Part shown: one piece after another, positions 49,601 through 61,600 of the stretch
How positions within the stretch are numbered: position 1 is the stretch's first letter
Layout of the letters: each line of letters begins with the position of its first letter
Assembly: GCA_031002005.1 (NCBI GenBank)
Contig: CM061914.1
Coordinates: forward strand, 192,528,685 to 192,592,684
Reading direction: 5' to 3'
Source: Vandiemenella viatica
Lineage: Eukaryota; Arthropoda; Insecta; Orthoptera; Morabidae
DNA: 64,000 nt
Position numbers and translations under genes: made by a program
The notes under the pieces: generated by a model
The model's database searches: none
Told to the model about the DNA's origin: nothing
The model's input: only the letters and a program-made list of their open reading frames with translations

Positions 49601-52600
49601 TTACAGTAAATTCAAATGACATGAGAAGATTTTTGATTCTGCCTTATCGTTAGGAATTAAATAAATTGATAAAACATCGGGCGCACAAAGGACACATTTA
49701 TTTTCAAAACCATGTAATTGCAGAAGTTGTGATATGTCTCTAGATTTCTTGAACGTGTTTAGCGCAGTGATTGGCCGCGTCGTTCAGGCGGTAGAGCGAC
49801 TGACTACGGCTCTGACACCGGGGTTCGATCCCCGGTGAAGCCAATGACCTTTATTGGAAGTTGAACGATCTAAACGGTCCCCAGGCTCACTCAGGCTGCT
49901 GTCCAAAGAGTACCGTGGAAGAAACTCCGCGGGAAGGTAAAGAACAGCCGCAACGCTGACCACGTCACATCTCTTCTAGTGCCAAAGCTTGTGAGTTGAA
50001 ATGTGGGGCTGAACTTTTTTTTTTGCAACAAAATCTTCTCGGGTGTCCCGCCGGATGGTGGTGTAAAAACACGACGTTTCGTTCGACAGCTGACTCTGCT
50101 GTCTTCATCAGGTATCTGGACAGCTGTTCTCAGCTGACTGTCTCTGCCTCGACTGGCAGCTGAGAACAAACTGCCAGATACCTGATGAAGACAGCAGAGT
50201 CAGTTGTCGAAACGTCGTGTTTTTACACCACCATCCGGCGGGACAGCCAAGAAGATTTTTTGCATCGATACGCCGGGGAAAGTCTCAACTTTTTTTTTTT
50301 TGCTTTATGGCTTTTCGATCGTCGAAGTCATTAGAGGCGGGAAAGGACTGTGGGCAAGGAGCGGAAAGGAATTCGGGCATGATCTCTTGAAAGATCCACC
50401 CCGGTATTCACCCGGAGTGATTTGGGAAAACCATGGAAAGCCCAAATCTGGATGGGCTGACGCGGATTCGAACCTGCGTCCTCCCGAATGCGAAGCCAGA
50501 GCGCTATCGCTCACCCACCACGCTCCGTGGACTCTACCTCATTGAATCCTATGGGAAGTGACAGTAGGAAGCCCGTCATCTTCACCTTACGGTATTAATT
50601 GAAACACTGAATCAATTAACCGTGGAATAGCCATCATCACACTCGTGCCGCACCTGATGGGCAGCAGTTAGTTGAGCGTAGCTCCTGCAGAGCGCAGCAG
50701 CTGACGGACAATTTTCGCGTCTCCACCTGCAACTGGTAGGTGACTGGGCCGAAAACTTCTAATTTACGCTCTGTCCTCGCATTCGGGAGGACGCGGGTTC
50801 GAATCCCACGTCCGAGCATCCAGATTTGGGTTTTCCATGGTTTCCCCAAATCACTCCAGCCGAATGCCGGGAAGCTTCTTTCAAAGGCCATGGGCGAATT
50901 CCTTCCCGTTCCTTGTCCCCAGTCCCATCACACATCTAAAGAGCTTAGCCATCGACAAGGCGCAAAAAACCTTTCTAATTTACTGGCCCCGTTGCCGAAG
51001 GTCGCCGGTTCGAGTCCAGCTGAGGGCATGGGTGTTTAAGTGTTGTGTGTTGTGTCTCTGTGTGAATGACCTGTCCGTCCTGCGATGTTCATAATACTTA
51101 CAAGCTGAAATATATATATATTGGATGACTGATTCACTAGAAGCTACGGTAATCACATTGAGCTGACTGTATAGCCTCAGTTGCCGAATGCCATTAAAAA
51201 AAATGTATAATTTGCAGGTCGCCGGTTCGAGTCCGGTCGAGGGCATAGGAGTTCAATGTTCTCTATCCTGTGGTGTCTATAACTACTAGAAAAGCAATAC
51301 GTACAATGGATAAACTACAAACACTGGATGAACCGAAATCACAATTGAGCAGGGCTGTATGGTCTGAAGAAGCCAAATGCCATTTAATAATAATAATAAC
51401 AAAAAAATGATGAGAACTTCTAAATATAAAAAAGCAATACAATGTGCAATGATAAACTGTCAGTTCATCGCAAGCGGAGAACTTAACCTCTAAAATGGTA
51501 CCACATTAAATTATTCTGGATGTGTATGAAGGGAGAAAAATGGTTTTATAACGAAAAAGCACCTTCCAGAAATATAAGGGGCAATCAAATGAAAACGAGA
51601 CAGATGGAAAACAAAGTAAACTGTTTATGATTTCGAAATTAATCGCCGTAACCGTTTATACATTTACCCACTGCAAGAGAAGACGGTCAATGCCTTCAAG
51701 GAAAAAATCTGCGGTTGCCTACGGCAGCGGTTCCCAATTTTTTTTTTTGGCCACGGAACCCTAAATTATCTTACATTTTTGGAGGATCCCCATTTTTATA
51801 AGGGTAAGCTTGAAAAAACGGTCACGGAAGGAAAACCATGACAGCCTTCTCACGGCGCGGTTATGAGTCTTTTCAATGAACATTTTATTTAATTCTCGGA
51901 CGAAACACAGAACCCCAGGGTTCCGTGGAATGCCATTTAGGAACCAGTTGCCAACGGATCCATGACTGTACCGGGCCGCTTCGTCCGACGACCACGAATG
52001 TCTATCTCCAGGGCTCCAAAAAATACGGAAATTAACGCGCATCCCTACGTGGATATATTGCAAAAATTGAAGCGCGACAAGTCCAAAAGCTCATGAATGT
52101 TGTCGGACTGCATCACTCTGCCGCAGGACAATGCCCGTCCACATGTTGCCGAAGTTGTTTCGACTACGCTGCGGAAATTTCGCTGTGAAGACCTCACATG
52201 TCCTCCGTCTCCCCGGCGATTTACACATTTTTAGAGCCCTGATGAAAGACATTCGTGGCCGTCGCGACGATTTGCTTCGAACGAAGAGACAAATGGCTGA
52301 GTGCACTCACTCACGGTTCCGTAGGCAACCGCAAACATTTTTTTCCTGGAGGCATTGACCGTCTTGTCTCTCGTGGGGATACAGAAATGGCGATTAGTTT
52401 TACTTACTTTTTCCACCTGTCTCGTTTTCATTTGATTGCCCCGGGTTTTCTTGCTTACCGTCCACTGCGTCTGGTCTGGTTGCCGTCAGCGGCTGCAGTA
52501 CTGCTTACCTGCTTCGGCGACTCCCCGATTGCATTTCAGACTCATCACCCGTCTCCGCTTTGGATGCTTCATCTCCACTCTCTTTCGAGGACTCTGCTTC

Positions 52601-55600
52601 ACTTCCTTCTGCAACACAAAACACACTGTGACCAAAAAAAAAAAGAGAGAACCGTCATATAATAGTAATTCCGTGTAGTCGTAATGACCTGGTGACAGGG
52701 TTTCCGCCCCTGTCGTAGCCGCCTTAACCTAGCCCGGCAATCCTGTCGGGTACAGGGGACCTACAGTTTAATGTGGAATCAGAACCACGGAAGCTTTTTT
52801 TGTGTACTTCACATCACACAGCAAACTATGCCAGAGGTGAAGGCCGGGTTAAAGTGCCTATGAAAATCACCGCCAAGAAGGGATTCGAACCGGGACCTTT
52901 CTGTCTCAGTCAGACGCCTTAACCACTGAGCCACCAGACCATTCAACCATCACATTATATTCAGCATCGCGTAATACTGGATCCAAAACTCTCAATCACC
53001 TGGGCAAGATAGTGTAACTATTCATTCTAGGTGTAACGTGCTGCTGAAATGAAATACAGTAAGAGTGGACTTTTTTTTTTGCTTCGTGCATTGCAGCACT
53101 TCTACGTAGAGTCATGAGATCCGGAAGGAGGGGGCAAGGAAATGGAATGGATTCATTCTTTTGAATCAACCATCCTGACAATCGCCTGGAGTGACTTTGA
53201 CGAAAACCCACACCTGGATACTCGGACGGGGATTCGAACCCAGGTCCTTGGGAACTCCAGGCCCGAGCGTTACCGCCCACCACCTAACTCGGTTTAAGAC
53301 GGCGCGCGGCCTATAGTAAATGCTTGGTTTTCTTTGGGTATAAAAGTTTATGATATAAAATAAAACAGCACATTTGGAAGAGAAGAGGAAATTATGGAAA
53401 GAGATATCTTTAGAAAGAAGGTATTTAAGCATGGAAGGATTCCAAGGCAGAAGAAGAAAGAAATCTGCTCCGAAGTGGTCTGTGGAGAGAAGGAAGAAAC
53501 ATAGTGAAATATTGAAGGAATATTGGATTGAACGGAAGAAAAAAACAACAACAAAGGATGAAGAATTGAATTTGCACGTCTTCCCAGCAGGCTATATCGG
53601 GAAGAAGAACAACAAAACAGCAAATTTACAAAACTAGCTTTCGTAATTTACTGTAAAACCATTTAGTCATAACAATAGCGAACTCGCTATTTCTAGGTAA
53701 AATAATTTTTGAAGATTCTGCGATAACCGTCGCGCTGCAATTTGATGATGGATTCCTATGTAACTCGACGAGAAAAATTGCAAGAAAAGAATAAAAAAAA
53801 TTGATATCTCGCTTAGTTCTCGAGATATCTCCAAATTCATGTGGTTAGATTGAAATGCGGCCTGGAACAGAAGAAAAATTTCGCCATAGCCCAATTTGAT
53901 GATGAATTCGTATATAACTCGACGAGAGAAATCGACAATAAAGAATATATTATTTTGATATCTCGCTTAGTTCTCGATATATTTTATCTAAAAAATGAGG
54001 AGGTTGGGGAGAAATCCGGCCTGGACCAGAAAAAAATCCACCAAAATCATGATGTCTACATGGTGGAAATGCACTATGGATGTTTTATTTTCTTGCTGGT
54101 GGTTTTTGTTAGATTGAAACACTGCCTGGACCAGAAGAAACGTCACCAAAAGCACAAGGAACTGTACCTATAAATGATTTTTGACATGCTATATCTCGAA
54201 AATCAAGCGAGATACCAAAACAATATATTTATTTATTTTCGATTTGTTTCGTGGAGTTCTGTAAGAATTCATCATCAGATTGTGGCGCCACGGTAATGAT
54301 AGAACTGCCCATTTTTTCTGTTCATCCATAAACTACTTGGCTTGGTCTGGGGAGTGGGGGTGGGTGGGGGGTTGGGGATTTCAGAGCCAGGCCACGTAGC
54401 ATTCTATTCATATTATTTATTCACAGTTAAAATAAGGTACAGAATACACACAGCATGTGGATATTTATGACCGTCATTTAACGATCTTCGTATGTAATTT
54501 GCAATAGTCAGACAGAGAAATAATACAAAATGTCTTCTTGAATCATAAAAAAAAAGGTGCGTGCTACGTCGAGGGGGGGGGGGGGGGGGGGGAGGGGGGG
54601 GGGAAGGGGGGACGAGAGGCAAAGCCACGTCCGGCTACGTCGTGGAAGGGGGTTCACAGGAGGCCAAAATGGATCAACGTGGTTTATGGACGCTCCCTTG
54701 TTGAGACAGATATTTTTACGTAAAGCGAGATTCCCTTCGAAGGCGATGCCCTTGCTACGTGGTTTATCCGGTGTTGTATAAACGTGCAGTGTAGAAGTGT
54801 AGAAGAATCTAGACAACTCTTTTGAAGATATACAGCACTTTCAATTACAGCGTGTATATTTTGCATTACAAATACTGACTCCCTTCCCTACAAAGAAAGC
54901 TATCCTATATGCTTCAACTCGAGTGCCAACTTGTGATCTNNNNNNNNNNNNNNNNNNNNNNNNNNNNNNNNNNNNNNNNNNNNNNNNNNNNNNNNNNNNN
55001 NNNNNNNNNNNNNNNNNNNNNNNNNNNNNNNNNNNNNNNNNNNNNNNNNNNNNNNNNNNNNNNNNNNNNNNNNNNNNNNNNNNNNNNNNNNNNNNNNNNN
55101 NNNNNNNNNNNNNNNNNNNNNNNNNNNNNNNNNNNNNNNNNNNNNNNNNNNNNNNNNNNNNNNNNNNNNNNNNNNNNNNNNNNNNNNNNNNNNNNNNNNN
55201 NNNNNNNNNNNNNNNNNNNNNNNNNNNNNNNNNNNNNNNNNNNNNNNNNNNNNNNNNNNNNNNNNNNNNNNNNNNNNNNNNNNNNNNNNNNNNNNNNNNN
55301 NNNNNNNNNNNNNNNNNNNNNNNNNNNNNNNNNNNNNNNNNNNNNNNNNNNNNNNNNNNNNNNNNNNNNNNNNNNNNNNNNNNNNNNNNNNNNNNNNNNN
55401 NNNNNNNNNNNNNNNNNNNNNNNNNNNNNNNNNNNNNNNNNNNNNNNNNNNNNNNNNNNNNNNNNNNNNNNNNNNNNNNNNNNNNNNNNNNNNNNNNNNN
55501 NNNNNNNNNNNNNNNNNNNNNNNNNNNNNNNNNNNNNNNNNNNNNNNNNNNNNNNNNNNNNNNNNNNNNNNNNNNNNNNNNNNNNNNNNNNNNNNNNNNN

Positions 55601-58600
55601 NNNNNNNNNNNNNNNNNNNNNNNNNNNNNNNNNNNNNNNNNNNNNNNNNNNNNNNNNNNNNNNNNNNNNNNNNNNNNNNNNNNNNNNNNNNNNNNNNNNN
55701 NNNNNNNNNNNNNNNNNNNNNNNNNNNNNNNNNNNNNNNNNNNNNNNNNNNNNNNNNNNNNNNNNNNNNNNNNNNNNNNNNNNNNNNNNNNNNNNNNNNN
55801 NNNNNNNNNNNNNNNNNNNNNNNNNNNNNNNNNNNNNNNNNNNNNNNNNNNNNNNNNNNNNNNNNNNNNNNNNNNNNNNNNNNNNNNNNNNNNNNNNNNN
55901 NNNNNNNNNNNNNNNNNNNNNNNNNNNNNNNNNNNNNNNAGCTCCTGCAGAGCGCAGCAGCTGACGGACAATTTTCGCGTCTCCACCTGCAACTGGTAGG
56001 TGACTGGGCCGAAAACTTCTAATTTACGCTCTGTCCTCGCATTCGGGAGGACGCGGGTTCGAATCCCCGTCCGGGCATCCAGATTTGGGTTTTCCATGGT
56101 TTCCCCAAATCACTCCAGCCGAATGCCGGGAAGCTTCTTTCAAAAGGCCATGGGCGAATTCCTTCCCGTTCCTTGTCCCCAGTCCCATCACACATCTAAA
56201 GAGCTTAGCCATCGACAAGGCGCAGAAAAAACCTTTCTAATTTACTGGCCCCGTTTGCCGAAGGTCACCGGTTCGAGTCCAGCTGAGGGCATGGGTGTTT
56301 AAGTGTTGTGTGTTTGTGTCTCTGTGTGAATGACCTGTCCGTCCTGCGGTGTTCATAATACTTACAAGCTGAAATATATATATATTGGATGACTGATTCA
56401 CTGGAAGCTACGGTAATCACATTGAGCTGACTGTATAGCCTCAGTTGCCGAATGCCATTAAAAAAAAAAAGTATAATTTGCAGGTCGCCGGTTCGAGTCC
56501 GGTCGAGGGCATAGGTGTTCAATGTTCTCTATCCTGTGGTGTCTATAACTACTAGAAAAGCAATACGTACAATGGAGAAACTGCAAACACTGGATGAACC
56601 GAAATCACAATTGAGCAGGCTGTATGGTCTGAAAGAAGCCAAATGTTATTTAATAATAACAATAATAACAAAAAAATGAAGAACTTCTAATTATAAAAAA
56701 GCAATACAATGTGCAATGATAAACTGTCAGTTCATCGCAAGCGGAGAACTTAACCTCTAAAATGGTACCACATTAAATTATTCTGGATGTGTATGAAGGG
56801 AGAAAAATGGTTTTATAACGAAAAAGCACCTTCTAGAAATATAAGGGGCAATCAAATCAAAACGAGACAGATGGAAAACAAAGTAAACTGTTTATGATTT
56901 CGAAATTAATCGCCGTAACCGTTTATACATTTACCCACTGCAAGAGAAGACGGTCAATGCCTTCAAGGAAAAAATCTGCGGTTGCCTACAGCAGCGGTTC
57001 CCAATTTTTTTTTTTTTTTTTTTTTGGCCACGGAACCCTAAATTATCTTACATTTTTTGGCGGATCCCCATTTTTATAAGGGTAAGCTTGAAAAAACGGT
57101 CACGGAAGGAAAACCATGACAGCCTTCTCACGGCGCGGTTATGAGTCTTTTCAATTAACATTTTATTTAATTCTCGGACGAAACACAGAACCCCAGGGTT
57201 CCGTGGAATACCATTTAGGAACCAGTTGCCAACGGATCCATGACTGTACCGGGCCGCTTCGTCCGACGACCACGAATGTCTATCTCCAGGGCTCCAAAAA
57301 ATACGGAAATTAACGCCCATCCCTACGTGGATATATTGCAAAAATTGAAGCGCAACAAGTCCAAAAGCTCATGAATGTTGTCGGACTGCATCACTCTGCT
57401 GCAGGGCAATGCCCGTCCACATGTTGCCGAGGTTGTTTCGACTACGCTGCGGAAGTTTCGCTGTGAAGACCTCACATGTCCCCCGTCTCCCCAGGCGATT
57501 TACACATTTTTAGAGCCCTGAAGAAAGACATTCGTGGCCGTCGCGACGATTTGCTTCGAACGAAGAGACAAATGGCTGAGTGCACTCACTCAAGGTTCCG
57601 TAGGCAACCGCAAACATTTTTTCCTGGAGGCATTGACCGTCTTGTCTCTCGTGGGGATACAGTAATGGCGATTACTTTTAAATACTTTTTCCACCTGTCT
57701 CGTTTTCATTTGATTGCCCCTTGTGATGTATAGCGAGTGCACAGCCCCGGGTTTTCTTGCTTACCGTCCACTGCGTCTGGTCTGGTTGCCGTCAGCGGCT
57801 GTAGTACTGCTTACCTGCTTCGGCGACTCCCCGATTGCATTTCAGACTCATCACCCGTCTCCGCTTTGGATGCTTCATCTCCACTCTCTTTAGAGGACTC
57901 TGCTTCACTTCCTTCTGCAACACAAAACACACTGTGACAAAAAAAGAGAGAACCGTCATATAATAATAATTCCGTGTAGTCGTAATGACCTGGTGACAGG
58001 GTTTCCGCCCCTGTCGTAGCCGCCTTAACCTAGCCCGGCAATCCTGTCGGGTACAGGGGACCTACAGTTTAACTTGGAATCCGAACCACGGAAGCGTTTT
58101 TGTGTACTTCACATCACACAGCAAACTATGCCAGAGGTGAAGGCCGGGTTAAAGTGCCTATGAAAATCACCGCCAAGACAGGGATTCGAACCGGGGACCT
58201 TTCTATCTCAGTCAGACGCCTTAACCACTGAGCCACCAGACCACTCAACCGTCATATTATATTCAGCATCGCGTAATACTGGATCCAAAACTCTCAATCA
58301 CCTGGGCAAGATAGTGTAACTATTCATTCTAGGTGTAACGTGCTGCTGAAATGAAATACAGTAAGAGTGGACTTTTTTTTTTGCTTCGTGCTTTGCAGCA
58401 CTTCTACGTAGAGTCATGAGATCCGGAAGGAGGGGGCAAGGAAATGGAATGGATTCATTCTTTTGAACCAACCATCCTGACAATCGCCTGGAGTGACTTT
58501 GACGAAAACCCACACCTGGATACTTGGACGGGGATTCGAACCCAGGTCCTTGGGAACTCCAGGCCCGAGCGTTACCGCCCACCACCTAACTCGGTTTAAG

Positions 58601-61600
58601 ACGGCGCGCGGCCTGTAGTAAATGCTTGGTTTTCTTTGGGTATAAAAGTTTATGATATAAAATAAAACAGCACATTTTGAAAGAAAGCACATTTGGAAGA
58701 GAAGAGGAAATTATGGAAAGAGAGATCTTTAGAAAGAAGGTATTTAAGCATGGAAGGATTCCAAGGCAGAAGAAGAAAGAAATCTGCTCCGAAGTGGTCT
58801 GTGGAGAGAAGGAAGAAACATAGTGAAATATTGAAGGAATATTGGATTGAACGGAAGAAAAAAACAACAACAAAGGATGAAGAATTGAATTTGCACGTCT
58901 TCCCAGCAGGTTATATCGGGAAGAAGAACAACAAAACAGCAAATTTACAAAACTAGCTTTCGCGATTTACTGTAAAACCATTTAGTATAACAATAGCGAA
59001 CTCGCTATTTCTAGGTAAATCATTTTTTGAAGATTCTGCGATAACCGTGGCGCTGCAATTTGATGATGGATTCCTATGTAACTCGACGAGAAAAATTGCA
59101 AGAAAAGAATAAAAAAAATTGATATCTCGCTTAGTTCTCGAGATATCTCCAAATTCATGTGGTTAGATTGAAATGCGGCCTGGAACAGAAGAAAAATTTC
59201 GCCATAGCCCAATTTGATGATGAATTCGTACATAACTCGACGAGAGAAATCGACAATAAAGAATATATTATTTTGATATCTCGCTTAGTTCTCGATATAT
59301 TTTATCTAAAAAATGAGGAGGTTAGGGAGAAATCCGGCCTGGACCAGAAAAAAATCCACCAAAATCATGATGTCTACATGGTGGAAATGCACTATGGATG
59401 TTTTATTTTCTTGCTGGTGGTTGTTGTTAGATTGAAACACTGCCTGGACCAGAAGAAACGTCACCAAAAGCAGAAGGAACTGTACATATAAATGATTTTT
59501 GACATGCTATATCTCGAAAATCAAGCGAGATACCAAAACAATTTATTTATTTCTTTTCGATTTGTTTCGTGGAGTTCTATAAGAATTCATCATCAGATTG
59601 TGGCGCCACGGTAATGATAGAACTGCCCATTTTTTTCTGTTCATCCATAAACTACTTGGCTTGGTCTGGGGAGTGGGGGGTGGTGGGGGGTTGGGGATTT
59701 CAGAGCCAGGCCACGTAGCGTTTCATTCATATTATTTGTCACAGTTAAAATAAGGTACAGAACACACAACAGCATGTGGATATTTATGACCGTCATTTAA
59801 CTATCTTCGTATGTAATTTGCAATAGTCAGACAGAGAAAATAATACAAAATGTCTTCTTGAATCAATAGAAAAAAAAGCTGCGTGCTACGTCGAGGGGGG
59901 GGGGGGGGGGGAGGGGGGAGTAGAGGCAAAAGCCACGTCCGGCTACGTCGTGGAAGGGGGGTTCACAGGAGGCCAAAATGGATCAACGTGGTTTATGGAC
60001 GCTCCCTTGTTGAGACAGATATTTTTACGTAAAAGCGAGATTCCCTTCGAAGGCGATGCCCTTGCTACGTGGTTTATCCGGTGTTGTATAAACGTGCAGT
60101 GTAGAAGTGTAGAAGAATCTAGACAACTCTTTTTGAAGATATACAGCACTTTCAATTACAGCGTGATACGGGTGTATAGTTAAGTCTTTTGCATTACAAA
60201 TACTGACTCCCTTCCCTACAAAGAAAGCTATCCTATATGCTTCAACTCGAGTGCCAACTTGTGATCTTTGTCATCTCTTCCACAATCCACATTTAAATTT
60301 CATGTAGTTCAGAAGTGTAAAATCAGTAAAATTTACGTTTTCTCTCTATGTTGTCGACATATTCGATTTATTGAGATACATAGTAATATGCTGATACTAA
60401 TGGCAGCCAACATTGGGAGCGTCCATAAACTACGTAGCTCCATTATTATTATTTAATTGCGATGGAGCTAACGCTCCGGTGGCGATTCCCCGAATCATCT
60501 AATTACCCCTTTTATGTATATTTTTTGGCCGCCTGTGAACCCCCCCCCCCTTTTTCGCCCACGTAGCCCGACGTGGCTTTGCCTCCTCCCCCTCCCCCGA
60601 ACCCCGCGTGGCACATAACTTTTTTCGGTATTGATTCCAGAAGACATATTGCATTGTTTTTCTCTTGTCATAGTATCGTAAATTACATACAGAGATAATT
60701 AAGTGACGGAAATAGATACTCACACGCTGTTGTGTGTTCTGTATCTTATTTCAACTGTGACAAATATTACGAATGAAAAGCTACGTGGCCTGGCTCGGAA
60801 TCCCCCTCCCTCCCACTCCACGTAGCCCAGACTAGCTTTCCAGACAATCCTTCCCTTCCCCCCCCCCCACTTCTGACTAAGAACCGTAGTTTATGGACGC
60901 TCCCCTACTATGAGAGATTGTTTCTTTCGAAACAGATACAGAACGTTTAAGCTCGTTTGATTGCTACTACCAGCGGTTGTGCTTAGCCCCCGGCGGCAAC
61001 TTCAGGGGAGAGACAAAATCATGTTTGAAGGAACGGAAAATGGCAAATTCGTGTGGTGGTAACCTTTTTTTAGCTCTACTGCACCTGGTGGAAAATTCAT
61101 GTTTGAAGGTTTTGCCCGGTTCGGAAATCGCATTAATAACCTAATGTGTTTCTTACAGTAGCCAATCTCTTACCACAAGTCAATATTAACTTACGTTTGT
61201 GCTTAGGTTATAATGCAGCCTGCACCAGTATGACAACCGACGTACCAAATATCAATATTAGCAGATTTTGGGCTAGACCAGAATGAAAGCGTCACAGAAC
61301 TGATTAGTAGACTGGGCTGGGAGTCTCTGGTAGATAGACGACGCACGTTTCGTTTAAACTTATTGGTAAACATGTGTACTTTCACTCAGAGTGTAGTGAA
61401 ATACTTCGTCCACCAACCTATTTGAGCCGGAATGACAGGAAAGATAAGATTAGAGAAATAAGCTGCCGCAATGATTCTTATATGAATTCTTTTTCCCTCG
61501 TACCATTAGGGATTGGAATGCACAGCAAAGAGATTAGCTTTGGTGCTGAGCACCCTCTGCCACCCACAATTTTGTGGATTGCAGAGTATATATGTAGATG

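Larger units (their letters stand above)
50680..54939. repeat. Left copy of a ~4.3 kb segment repeated across the N gap
   Basis: This sequence matches 55940-60267 with few substitutions and small indels. Its right end is the last base before the N run, which corresponds to 60267 in the other copy. It holds SINEs, a mariner relic, exon 2 of the CFAP184-like gene and an M1 MITE. Most likely overlapping contig ends rather than a true duplication. Confidence 0.9.

Noticed and set aside
49771..49846. Functional tRNA gene
   Set aside because: The T-arm is perfect, but the anticodon arm is poor and nearby sequence looks like a SINE body.
54841..56097. Long reading frames spanning the gap
   Set aside because: They consist mostly of unknown residues from the N run and are not real.
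50680..60267. Genuine recent segmental duplication
   Set aside because: The match begins and ends exactly at the gap edges, which is better explained by unmerged contig ends, although only reads can settle it.
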